Shown: positions 18,843-26,707 of the stretch, in pieces
Layout of the letters: the number at the start of each line of letters is the position of its first letter
Position numbering within the stretch: position 1 is the stretch's first letter
Assembly: GCF_009295825.1 (NCBI RefSeq)
Contig: NZ_WHKF01000002.1
Coordinates: 62,001-126,000 of the forward strand
DNA from: Marinifilum sp. N1E240
GTDB taxonomy: Bacteria; Bacteroidota; Bacteroidia; Bacteroidales; Marinifilaceae
Length of the DNA stretch: 64,000 nucleotides
Direction: 5' to 3'
Position numbers and translations under genes: made by a program
Notes under the pieces: generated by a model
Database searches by the model: none
Seen by the model: the letters and a program-made list of their open reading frames with translations, nothing else
Told to the model about the DNA's origin: nothing

Positions 18843-18888
18843 CCCTAATAAGATGTATCTACAGGATGGATCTTATTAGGGGTTTTTG
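18843..18888 (+). terminator. Terminator of rnpB
   Basis: A 12-bp stem, CCCTAATAAGAT with ATCTTATTAGGG, and then TTTTT. It begins just after the T run that ends the mature RNA. Confidence 0.85.
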
Positions 18889-18896
18889 TTTTAAAT

Positions 18897-19310
18897 CTTA
18901 AAGTTCAAAGTCTAAAAGTCCAAAGTCCAAAAGTCCAAAAGTCCAAAAGTCCAAAGTCTAAAGTACAAAGTACAAAGTAGAAAAGTAGAAAGTAAAAAGT
19001 TTCAAAATCCAAAAAAAATCTCAATTGGTAAGAGCTGAGTATTCTTTATTTTTTTTTGACCATTCGACCATTCGACCATTCGACATTTTTACAATTCGTA
19101 AGATCAGTGTATTCTATATTTTTTCGACCATTCGACCGTTTGACTATTCGACTGTTTGACTATTCGACTGTTTGACCATTTGACCATTTGACCATTCGAC
19201 CATTTAACTATTGGACTATTCGACTGTCTGACTTTCGTCGCCTGCTTTCGCGAGTGGCTTTAAAAGTTTCAAAGTATAAAGGAGAAAGTCTAAAGTATTA
19301 AATCTATTTT
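18897..19310. repeat. Composite low-complexity repeat, left copy
   Basis: Order of parts: an AAAGTCCAAAAGTCC-type tract (to about 19005); the unique ATCTCAATTGGTAAGA (19018-19033) with GAGTATTCTTTAT; a long GACCATTC tract (about 19058-19230), interrupted once by a second GTAAGATCAGTGTATTC unit; then CGCCTGCTTT (19239-19248); then a short AAAGT tract. The same parts in the same order and orientation occur at 53895-54325, beyond the other end of the polysaccharide locus. The remaining sequence to 19507 shows no gene. Confidence 0.8.
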
Positions 19311-19507
19311 CTTGAAAAACGAGTAAAAAAGTAGGGTAAAGAACGGTTAAATCGGTATTTACAATAAATAGAATGAATTAAGGGTTAAATATCAAAGGTT
19401 TGCGCAACCTTTTTCATTTATTTACGTCTAGAGAGTATCCTGCTCTACATGATGAGTTTAGGAAAAGTTAATGTAAATGATGGAATAAAATTGATAAGAA
19501 AATAAAT

Positions 19508-19554
19508 TTGGCAAACTTGACAGTTGCTTTTGCTAAAAGAAGGCACTACTTTTG
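19508..19554 (+). promoter_or_regulatory. Promoter with upstream TTGGCA-TTGACAG element, site 1
   Basis: TTGGCAAACTTGACAG at 19508-19523, then GTTG (-33), a 20-bp spacer and the -7 box TACTTTTG (19547-19554). The element starts exactly 39 bp before the -7 box. It drives the first gene of the polysaccharide locus, with a leader of about 50 bases. Confidence 0.65.
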
Positions 19555-19612
19555 CATAGCTAACATATATAGATAAAAGAGCACACTATTATACTACAAT
19601 AAATTGTTTAAT

Positions 19613-21565
19613 ATGAATTTATCACGAATTAATATTTTTGATAAGACAACGCCTAGATGGATTGTTTTTGTAATTGATTTGGCTATTAGCCTGGTATCAA
19701 TTTCAGCAGCTTACATTTTGAGATTTAATTTTAATTTGGAAGCTGTTAATTTAAATTCTGCAAAAGTGATCATTCCATTGATTGTTATGCTAAGGGCTCT
19801 CACCTTTTTGTTGGGAGGAACCTATACGGGTATTATCAGATATACGAGTTCGAAAGATGCAGAAAGAATTTTTGTGGTGGTATCAGCAGGTAGCCTCGTG
19901 TTTGCGGTGCTAAATGTGTTGAGCTATTTCGCCAGAGAGGGTGCTTATATTATTCCTTTTTCCATTCTGATTATTGAATACATAGCAGTGGTTTTTTTAA
20001 TGACCAGCAGTCGTATTATATATAAGGCAATTTACTATCGTTATTTAACCCGATCGAAAGTTCGTGAGAACATTTTAATTTATGGAAGCGATGAGTTTGG
20101 GATTATGGCCAAGCATGCTTTGGATAGTGGGAGCGAGGTAAACAGTACCATTGTTGCTTTCATTGATCACAACAATAAAAAAGTAGGAAGTAAGCTGGAG
20201 AATGTAAAGATTTACAGCACCAATGATTTGGAATGTTTGATCGAAAAGGAGTGTGTGGATAAAGTGATCATTGCCAAGAAGGATTTAAATAATGCGCAAA
20301 AGCAAGCGATTGTTGAGAAGTGTTTGGATTTTCATGTGAAAGTGTGGGAAGTGCCTAAATTTGAAAGTTGGGTAAATGGGGAGCTGAGCGTAAAGCAAAT
20401 TCGTGCGATTAAAATTGAAGATTTATTGGAGCGTGACCCTATTCAGTTGGATTTAGAGCAGATCAACGAACAGGTAAATAATAAGACGGTTTTGGTAACT
20501 GGAGCAGCTGGTTCTATTGGGAGCGAAATGGTACGACAAATTGCAAGGTTCAACCCGAAGTCAATTGTTTTGTTCGATCAGGCGGAATCTCCTCTGTACG
20601 ATGTGGAGTTATCTTTAAAAGAAGAACTGGGCTTTTACAATGCAGAAATCGTAATTGGAGATGTTCGTGATTTGGAGCGAACCAGAAGAATGTTCGATGA
20701 ATTCAAACCCGATTTGGTGTATCATGCGGCAGCTTACAAGCATGTGCCGATGATGGAAAACAATCCTTCCGAAGCCATCAAGACCAATGTATTGGGAACG
20801 AAGAATGTGGCCGACCTTTCATTGGAGTTTGGAGTGGAGCGTTTTGTCATGGTTTCTACCGATAAGGCAGTAAATCCAACCAATGTGATGGGCGCATCGA
20901 AACGAATTGCCGAAATTTACACTCAATCCCTGAATCACCCAGGCTGTCCAACTCATTTTATTACAACACGATTTGGAAATGTTTTGGGATCAAATGGCTC
21001 CGTAATACCTAGATTTAAAGCACAAATTGATAAGGGGGGACCGGTAACGGTGACCCATCCTGAGATTACCCGCTATTTTATGACCATTCCGGAAGCTTGC
21101 CAGTTGGTAATGCAGGCAGGTGCCATTGGTAAAGGAGGTAAGATCTTTATTTTTGACATGGGCAAATCAGTGAAGATTGTTGATTTGGCCTACAAGATGA
21201 TAAAGTTGAGTGGTCTGAAGTTGGGTACGGACATTCAGGTTCAGTTTACAGGACTTCGACCAGGTGAAAAATTATATGAAGAGTTGTTGAATGTGAAAGA
21301 AAATACGGTTCCTACCAAGCATCCACGAATCATGATCGCAAAGGTTCGGGAGTATCAGTTGGAGGAAGTTCAATACATGATCAATCAATTTGATGAATTG
21401 CTGCCAATGAACGACAATTATAAAATTGTGGCTCAGATGAAGGCTATTGTGCCGGAATTCAAATCCATGAACTCTATATACGAGCAATTGGATAAGGTGA
21501 TTGTGAATAAGGAGAATGAGTTCAAAAATATTGACATTGCTGAATTGAAAGAGATGATCAAGTAA
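19613..21565 (+). CDS. Membrane-bound UDP-GlcNAc 4,6-dehydratase (WbpM/CapD type)
   Basis: A 650-aa protein with four N-terminal membrane helices, a first nucleotide-binding-like domain (around residues 145-270) and a C-terminal SDR domain with TGAAGSIGSE (cofactor loop) and STDKAVNPTNVMGASK, where Met replaces the usual catalytic Tyr, as in the WbpM/FlaA1 class. It converts UDP-GlcNAc to the 4-keto-6-deoxy sugar. With the reductase at 48845 and the transferase at 49880 it fits synthesis of UDP-D-QuiNAc or UDP-D-FucNAc. The ATG at 19613 is preferred to a TTG three codons earlier. It is followed by its own terminator. Confidence 0.9.
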   Translation: MNLSRINIFDKTTPRWIVFVIDLAISLVSISAAYILRFNFNLEAVNLNSAKVIIPLIVMLRALTFLLGGTYTGIIRYTSSKDAERIFVVVSAGSLVFAVLNVLSYFAREGAYIIPFSILIIEYIAVVFLMTSSRIIYKAIYYRYLTRSKVRENILIYGSDEFGIMAKHALDSGSEVNSTIVAFIDHNNKKVGSKLENVKIYSTNDLECLIEKECVDKVIIAKKDLNNAQKQAIVEKCLDFHVKVWEVPKFESWVNGELSVKQIRAIKIEDLLERDPIQLDLEQINEQVNNKTVLVTGAAGSIGSEMVRQIARFNPKSIVLFDQAESPLYDVELSLKEELGFYNAEIVIGDVRDLERTRRMFDEFKPDLVYHAAAYKHVPMMENNPSEAIKTNVLGTKNVADLSLEFGVERFVMVSTDKAVNPTNVMGASKRIAEIYTQSLNHPGCPTHFITTRFGNVLGSNGSVIPRFKAQIDKGGPVTVTHPEITRYFMTIPEACQLVMQAGAIGKGGKIFIFDMGKSVKIVDLAYKMIKLSGLKLGTDIQVQFTGLRPGEKLYEELLNVKENTVPTKHPRIMIAKVREYQLEEVQYMINQFDELLPMNDNYKIVAQMKAIVPEFKSMNSIYEQLDKVIVNKENEFKNIDIAELKEMIK

Positions 21566-21595
21566 ATTTTAAAGCTTAAGATAGAATGAATAAAG

Positions 21596-21631
21596 AAAGA
21601 TTACTGCTTGAATCGTGGTAATCTTTTTTTT
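21596..21631 (+). terminator. Terminator behind the 4,6-dehydratase
   Basis: AAAGATTAC and GTAATCTTT form a 9-bp stem, followed by a run of T. It separates the first gene from the wza transcript. Confidence 0.8.
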
Positions 21632-21670
21632 AGATCTAAAGATTTTAAAAGAGTTAGGTCAGGAGCTAAC

Positions 21671-21717
21671 TTGGCACATTTGACAGGTAGATTATACAAT
21701 TATTATTGCTAAAATTG
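21671..21717 (+). promoter_or_regulatory. Promoter with TTGGCA-TTGACAG element, site 2
   Basis: TTGGCACATTTGACAG at 21671-21686 and a -7-like TAAAATTG (21710-21717, one mismatch). The 39-bp offset is identical to site 1. It would start a transcript with a leader of about 510 bases ahead of wza. Confidence 0.5.
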
Positions 21718-21726
21718 TGCGATTAT

Positions 21727-22075
21727 AAATTAGAAAGTCAAAGAGTCGAAAAGTCAAAAAGTAGAATGTTGGAAAAGTCAAAGACTTATTCCTTTCGCCT
21801 TTGGTGTTTGCAGTTTTCTCCTTTCTCCTTTGGTACTTTCTCCTTTATGACTTGAACTTTGATCATTGGGTTTCGTCTCTTTGGGATTTGGAGTTTGAAA
21901 TTTGGTTATTGGATTTTATTCCTTTCTCCTTTATGACTTGAACTTTGGTCATTGGGTTTTGTTTCTTTGGAATTTGAAGCTTGAGATTTTTTCCTTTGGG
22001 ACTTTCTCCTTTGGTGTTTGGGATTTGGTGTTTGGAACTTGAGATTTGAAACTTACAATTCAGCTCTGAATATGT
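21727..22075. repeat. Low-complexity tract in the wza leader region
   Basis: Starts as AGTCAAAGAGTCGAAAAGTC and then continues as CTCCTTTGGTACTTTCTCC and TTTGGGATTTGGTGTTTGG units, that is, the reverse-complement and G-rich forms of the same tract family. No open frame or RNA gene is recognised. Confidence 0.65.
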
Positions 22076-22102
22076 TCATAAAAAATGCAGGAAAAATTAG
22101 GC

Positions 22103-22169
22103 TTTTGCCAATTGGTTTTTTACTTTTGCGAAACTAAAAAAAAGCTTAATCTCAATTTTTTAAGCTTTT
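22103..22169 (+). promoter_or_regulatory. Possible second wza promoter and leader hairpin
   Basis: A -7 box TACTTTTG at 22121-22128 has no well-placed -33 box. It is followed by a hairpin AAAAGCTTAA / TTAAGCTTTT (22140-22149 with 22160-22169) in the leader, which could attenuate or stabilise the wza mRNA. Confidence 0.35.
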
Positions 22170-22234
22170 GTCAAAGGTATTGAGGTAAACGGAATATAGA
22201 TATATAGGAATCTATTAAATATTAATATAAGATT

Positions 22235-24655
22235 ATGATGTTATCCCTTCGGAGAGGTCTATTGATAGGCTTGATGATTGTTTCTTGTTTTGCGGAACTT
22301 CAGGCGCAAAACACCAATGTGAATCCTGCAACTGTAAATGTGGAGGCTTTGAGCGATGCTCAAATTCAGAAGATCATTGATGAGATGGAAAAGAACGGAA
22401 TGAGTCAGGAGGAAGCAATGACCCTGGCACGTGCGCGTGGTGCCTCTCAAATGCAGATCGATCAGTTGATCAGTCGAATCAATGAGTTGAAAATGAATGG
22501 GGGTGCTAAGGTTTCTGCTTTGAATAGTCAGGAGGAGATTTTGGAGCCCACAGAGGTGATGTCTGAAAAAGTAGAGTTTGAGGCGACAGAGAAAAATAAA
22601 AACATCTTTGGTTTTCACTTCTTTAACTCGGATAACTTAAGTTTTGAGCCCAATGCCGATGTTCCGGTTTCGAAATCTTATGCCCTGGGGATAGGTGATG
22701 AGGTGAATATCTCGGTTTACGGAGCTTCTCAACAAAATTACCAATTGCTTGTGCAAAAGAATGGTTCAATTGTGATTCCTGATCTGGGACCTGTTTATTT
22801 GTATGGTTTGAGTTTTGAGGAAGTACAGGATAAAATAAAAAACAGACTGATTTCCATATACAATGGCATGCAGGGCGACAGACCGAATACTTTTGCGGAT
22901 GTGAGCCTGGGTGCTTTGCGTGGGGTGAAGGTGAATGTGATTGGGGAGATCAACCTGCCGGGAACCTATGCCTTGCCAGCCACAGCTTCTGTTTTTAATG
23001 CCCTTTATTTGGCGGGTGGACCCAACGAAAATGGATCCTTTCGTATGATCGACCTGATTCGTGATGGGAAGACCATAACGACTGTTGATGTGTATGCTTA
23101 CCTGATAGATGGAAAAACGTCAAGTAACATTCAATTGCGCGATCAGGATGTGATTTTGGTTCGTCCCTATGTGAATCGCGTTAGCGTTGAAGGGGAGTTC
23201 AAAAGATTGGGATTGTTTGAAGCCAAACCGAAAGAGACGGTGAAAGACCTACTGCGCTTTGCGGGTGGTTTTACCGATAGGGCTTACACGCACCGTTTGG
23301 AATTGTACAGAAACAATAGCAGAACCATGACCTTTATGGGAGTGGAAGAAGCTGAATATGCTTCTACACTTTTGGTCAATGGAGATTTGATAAAGGCTGG
23401 TGAGATCGTGGATCGTTTTGAGAATCGGATTTCAATAGAAGGAGCGGTTTACCGTCCAGGAAATTACGAGTTGAAGAAAGGGATGATGCTTTCTCAATTG
23501 ATACAAAAAGCGGAGGGTCTAAAAGAAGAGGCTTTTATGGAACGAGGGGTCATCACCCGAAAGAAATCTGACATGACTTTTGAGTCCATCTCTTTTTCGC
23601 TGCGCGAAGTGCTTTCAGGAAAGAGTGATGTCGCTCTGGAAAGAGAGGATCGCATTCAGATCTCATCCATATTCGATGTGCGCGAAGCTCGTATCATCGA
23701 AATTGTAGGAGAGGTGCAATACCCGGGAACCTACGGATGGGCGGAAAATATCAGCATCGCTGATCTTGTATTTCAGGCAGGTGGTTTCAAGGAGAATGCG
23801 GAGGTCTCCAGTGTGGAGGTCAGTCGTGTGCTAGATTATGAGGAGATTGGAAGCTTGAACAAGGCATTGCTACATACCTTTCAGTTTGGATTGGATCGGA
23901 ATTTAAAATTCCATCCGGATGATGCCGGCTTTATTTTAAAGCCATTTGATAGGGTCTATGTGCGTCAGGCTCCGGGTTATCGTGAACAGGGTACGGTTAC
24001 CATTCAGGGAGAAGTACTATATGCCGGTGATTATGGAATTACCCGAAAAGATGAGAAAATTTCAGATGTCATTCGACGTGCAGGAGGTTTAACGCCTGAA
24101 GCCTATGCAAAAGGAGCATCCTTGCGAAGAAGAATTGAATTGAGTGAATCGGAATACCAGGCAAAATTGGCCATCGCAGCTCAGGATACTACCATGAACC
24201 CAGGTGATGTGGAGAAGGTGAAGTATCAGATTGTAGGGATTGATTTGCCTAAGATCATGAGTCAGCGGGCTTGTGTGGAAGATTTGCAGGTGAAGGCAGG
24301 AGATCAACTGCTTGTGCCATCGAAACTGGAAACGGTAATGGTATCCGGATCGGTATTGAATCCAGTAGCTCATACCTTTACAACAAAAAGAAAAGCGAAG
24401 GATTACATCATGAATTCCGGTGGTTTTGCTCAGAGAGCTAAAAAAGGAAAAGTATATGTATTGTATGCCAATGGAACAACAGCGGCTACAAAGGGTGGTT
24501 TGTTCGGAAGACGATTCCCGAAAATTGAACCAGGTTGCGAGATCATCGTACCTGAAAAACCGGAAGTGGACAAAGCTGCTAACGCTAGCAAGTGGTTGGC
24601 ATTTACATCAACCTTGGCTGGTTTGGTAACGGCGATTGCAATTGCAACACGTTAA
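22235..24655 (+). CDS. wza: Polysaccharide export outer-membrane protein, Wza type
   Basis: An 806-aa protein with a signal peptide ending in LQAQN. After a helical segment comes the Poly_export domain (SYALGIGDEVNISVYGASQQ, residues about 148-235), followed by about five or six SLBB domains (for example VNVIGEINLPGTYALPATAS, VEIVGEVQYPGTYGW). A C-terminal hydrophobic segment (about 785-803) may be the outer-membrane helix. It forms the channel for capsule or exopolysaccharide. It is longer than E. coli Wza, as is usual for Bacteroidota SLBB exporters, and no lipobox is obvious. Confidence 0.88.
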   Translation: MMLSLRRGLLIGLMIVSCFAELQAQNTNVNPATVNVEALSDAQIQKIIDEMEKNGMSQEEAMTLARARGASQMQIDQLISRINELKMNGGAKVSALNSQEEILEPTEVMSEKVEFEATEKNKNIFGFHFFNSDNLSFEPNADVPVSKSYALGIGDEVNISVYGASQQNYQLLVQKNGSIVIPDLGPVYLYGLSFEEVQDKIKNRLISIYNGMQGDRPNTFADVSLGALRGVKVNVIGEINLPGTYALPATASVFNALYLAGGPNENGSFRMIDLIRDGKTITTVDVYAYLIDGKTSSNIQLRDQDVILVRPYVNRVSVEGEFKRLGLFEAKPKETVKDLLRFAGGFTDRAYTHRLELYRNNSRTMTFMGVEEAEYASTLLVNGDLIKAGEIVDRFENRISIEGAVYRPGNYELKKGMMLSQLIQKAEGLKEEAFMERGVITRKKSDMTFESISFSLREVLSGKSDVALEREDRIQISSIFDVREARIIEIVGEVQYPGTYGWAENISIADLVFQAGGFKENAEVSSVEVSRVLDYEEIGSLNKALLHTFQFGLDRNLKFHPDDAGFILKPFDRVYVRQAPGYREQGTVTIQGEVLYAGDYGITRKDEKISDVIRRAGGLTPEAYAKGASLRRRIELSESEYQAKLAIAAQDTTMNPGDVEKVKYQIVGIDLPKIMSQRACVEDLQVKAGDQLLVPSKLETVMVSGSVLNPVAHTFTTKRKAKDYIMNSGGFAQRAKKGKVYVLYANGTTAATKGGLFGRRFPKIEPGCEIIVPEKPEVDKAANASKWLAFTSTLAGLVTAIAIATR

Positions 24656-24676
24656 ATATAGTTCCTTCTCTCAATA

Positions 24677-24894
24677 AATGTCTTTGCGAGAAGGTAGGCC
24701 GAAGCAATCTATTGGAATATGGATTACACGGATTAAAATGGATTACACGGATTGAGGGCGTCATCCTGAGTTTATCTCAGGATCAAATAAAACAAAAACA
24801 GATGCTGAACTGACGCAGTCATCTTGAACTGACGCAGTCATCCTGAACTTGTTTCAGGATCTCAGGATCTCAGGATCTCAGCATGACGAAAAAA
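24677..24894. repeat. REP-like intergenic repeats upstream of the GIY-YIG gene
   Basis: Three repeat types are juxtaposed: a fragment TTTGCGAGAAGG ... GAAGCAATCT (24680-24709), also seen at 51520; two GGATTACACGGATT units; and an array of GACGCAGTCATCcTGAACT with CAGGATCT ending in TCAGCATGAC and a run of A. GTCATCCTGA and TCAGCATGAC are imperfect inverted ends. Confidence 0.65.
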
Positions 24895-24898
24895 GATA

Positions 24899-25186
24899 AT
24901 GAAGAGAGGATACATATATATCATGTCGAATAAGAATAGAACGACATTGTATATTGGTGTAAGCTCTGATTTAAATAGAAGAATGGCTGAACATTCAGAA
25001 GGAGTAGGAGCAAAGTTTACAAAAAGATACAACTTGATTGACCTGCTTTATTATGAGGAATTTGATGATATAGGTGAAGCGATTGCCAGAGAAAAGCAAT
25101 TGAAAAACTGGAAACGTGATTGGAAAATGAATTTAATTAAGAGTTTGAATCCTGAGTTGAAAGATTTAAAAATGGACTTTAGATAA
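24899..25186 (+). CDS. GIY-YIG nuclease family protein (UPF0213/URI type)
   Basis: A 95-aa single-domain GIY-YIG protein. It shows GYIYIMSNKNRTTLYIGVSS (the GIY and YIG strands), R27 in DLNRRMAEH, and the family C-terminus AIAREKQLKNWKRDWKMNLI. Such small proteins are putative structure-specific or mobile-type endonucleases; no cellular role is proven. It interrupts the polysaccharide locus between wza and wzz and is bracketed on both sides by the same REP-like array, so it may have arrived with the repeats. Confidence 0.85.
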   Translation: MKRGYIYIMSNKNRTTLYIGVSSDLNRRMAEHSEGVGAKFTKRYNLIDLLYYEEFDDIGEAIAREKQLKNWKRDWKMNLIKSLNPELKDLKMDFR

Positions 25187-25216
25187 ATGAAATAAGGAAA
25201 GGATCCAGAATTAATA

Positions 25217-25370
25217 CAGTCATCTTTAACTGACGCGGTCATCCTGAACTGACGTAGTCATCCTGAGTTTATCTCAGGATCTCATAATCTCGGAATCTCA
25301 GCATGACAAAAAAAACATAAGATTGAAAAGATGCTGATCCAGACAGTTGTCGGGACAGCATGACATTAGA
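25217..25370. repeat. REP-like array downstream of the GIY-YIG gene
   Basis: Repeats the upstream array in the same orientation: CAGTCATCtTTAACTGACGCGGTCATCCTGAACT and CTCAGGATCT units ending in TCAGCATGAC and a run of A, then a further copy ending ACAGCATGAC (25358-25367). The sequence to 25502 holds short CCGCGTAATCAAT-type relics and no gene. Confidence 0.65.
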
Positions 25371-25502
25371 AATAGAATAGTATAAAAGATTTATCAACAC
25401 AATAAAAAAATAAACGCTGATTAAAAGTAGAAACGCTTATTAGTGAAATCGGTACTAATCCGCGTAATCAATATAAAAATCCGCGAAATCAACATACACA
25501 GT

Positions 25503-26624
25503 ATGCAAGAAAACAACAACATACAAACCCAAGCCGACGATGAGATCGATTTGATTCAATTGGCAAAGACCCTATGGGAAGGTCGCCGAACAGTTATAAA
25601 GACAACTCTAATCTTTATGCTACTAGGCTTATTCATCGCCATTTTCTCAGCAAAAGAATACACCGCCTCTACCACCATGGTGCCACAATCCGCTGAAGGT
25701 GGATCCAAACTGGGCGGTAGCCTAGGTGGATTAGCTGCCATGGCGGGTATCAATTTGGGCTCTATGGGGGGAGGGTCAGACATACCACCAACTCTTTATC
25801 CTAAAATTTTAGCAAGCATTCCATTTCAAAAGGAATTAATGCAAACACCGCTTTCTATTGAAGGGCAAATAGAAAAGGTCACATTTGCAGAATATTATTT
25901 GGAAATTAAAAAGCCCGGATTATTGGGCTACATCAAAAAATACACCATCGGATTGCCAGGTGTCATTATTGGTGCTCTTAAAGGCGACGCTTTGACTCCT
26001 CTTAGTGGTCAGGAAAATGATAACCTTTTGACTATTTCCGAAGATGACAAAATATTGATGGAATTGTTGTCTGAACAGCTTTCTTTAGAAGTGAACGATA
26101 AGGATGGTTATGTGTCTATATCAGCGCGTATGCATGAGGCGCGTCCAGCTGCTGAAATGGTGCAAAGAGCTCAGATTTTATTACAGGAAGCCATTACGGA
26201 TTTTAAGATCAAGAAGGCCAAAGATCAAATGGCTTTTGTAGAGGAACGTCATATTGAGAAGGAGGCTGCTTTTACGGCTGTTCAAAATAAGCTGGCTCGC
26301 TTTCGTGATCAGAATAAAAATGTTAGCACGGCCATGGCGCAAACCCAATTGGAACGTTTGCAGTCGGAGTTCGCCATGGCTTCATCTGTTTATACCGAAC
26401 TGGCCAAGCAATTGGAATCTCAGAAGATTCAAGTGAAAGAAGATACGCCGGTATTCACGGTAATTGAACCGGTTTCGATCCCACTTGAGAGGACAAAGCC
26501 AATACGTTCAATGATATTGATTATGTGGACTTTCTTTGGAGGAATTGTTGGTTTCGGAATGGTGTTCGGACGAGAGTTTCTAGGATCGATTAAGGAGCAA
26601 TGGAATAAAGGAGACGAACAATAG
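25503..26624 (+). CDS. wzz: Wzz-type chain-length determinant
   Basis: A 373-aa protein with the Wzz/PCP architecture: a cytoplasmic N-terminus (DDEIDLIQLAKTLWEGRRTV), a first membrane helix (about 35-57), a large periplasmic coiled-coil region (about 210-315) and a second helix (about 335-358) preceded by the proline-rich IPLERTKPIRS. It controls polymer length together with the Wzy polymerase. There is no tyrosine-kinase domain, and no separate Wzc is found. The ATG before QENNNIQTQ is preferred; the upstream in-frame start adds repeat-derived residues. Confidence 0.88.
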   Translation: MQENNNIQTQADDEIDLIQLAKTLWEGRRTVIKTTLIFMLLGLFIAIFSAKEYTASTTMVPQSAEGGSKLGGSLGGLAAMAGINLGSMGGGSDIPPTLYPKILASIPFQKELMQTPLSIEGQIEKVTFAEYYLEIKKPGLLGYIKKYTIGLPGVIIGALKGDALTPLSGQENDNLLTISEDDKILMELLSEQLSLEVNDKDGYVSISARMHEARPAAEMVQRAQILLQEAITDFKIKKAKDQMAFVEERHIEKEAAFTAVQNKLARFRDQNKNVSTAMAQTQLERLQSEFAMASSVYTELAKQLESQKIQVKEDTPVFTVIEPVSIPLERTKPIRSMILIMWTFFGGIVGFGMVFGREFLGSIKEQWNKGDEQ

Positions 26625-26707
26625 TTACTATTCACAAGTCAATAGTTGAGTGCCGAGTTATCCAATAAACGAGTGACGATAAAAAACAATATAACAAAAA
26701 GCATATA

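Noticed and set aside
19058-19230. Regular repeats that might be a CRISPR array
   Set aside because: Units are 7-9 bp with no spacers of constant length, and no cas gene is in the window.
19310-19507. UpxY/NusG-like antiterminator gene ahead of the polysaccharide locus
   Set aside because: No coding frame of that kind exists between rnpB and the first locus gene.
19508-19530. Sigma-54 promoter reading of TTGGCA ... TTGC
   Set aside because: The GG and GC pairs are not at the required 10-base spacing; a Bacteroidota -33/-7 promoter fits better.
24592-24813. Open frame of 73 codons overlapping the end of wza
   Set aside because: It is in another frame of the wza 3' end and continues into the REP-like repeats; no family resemblance.
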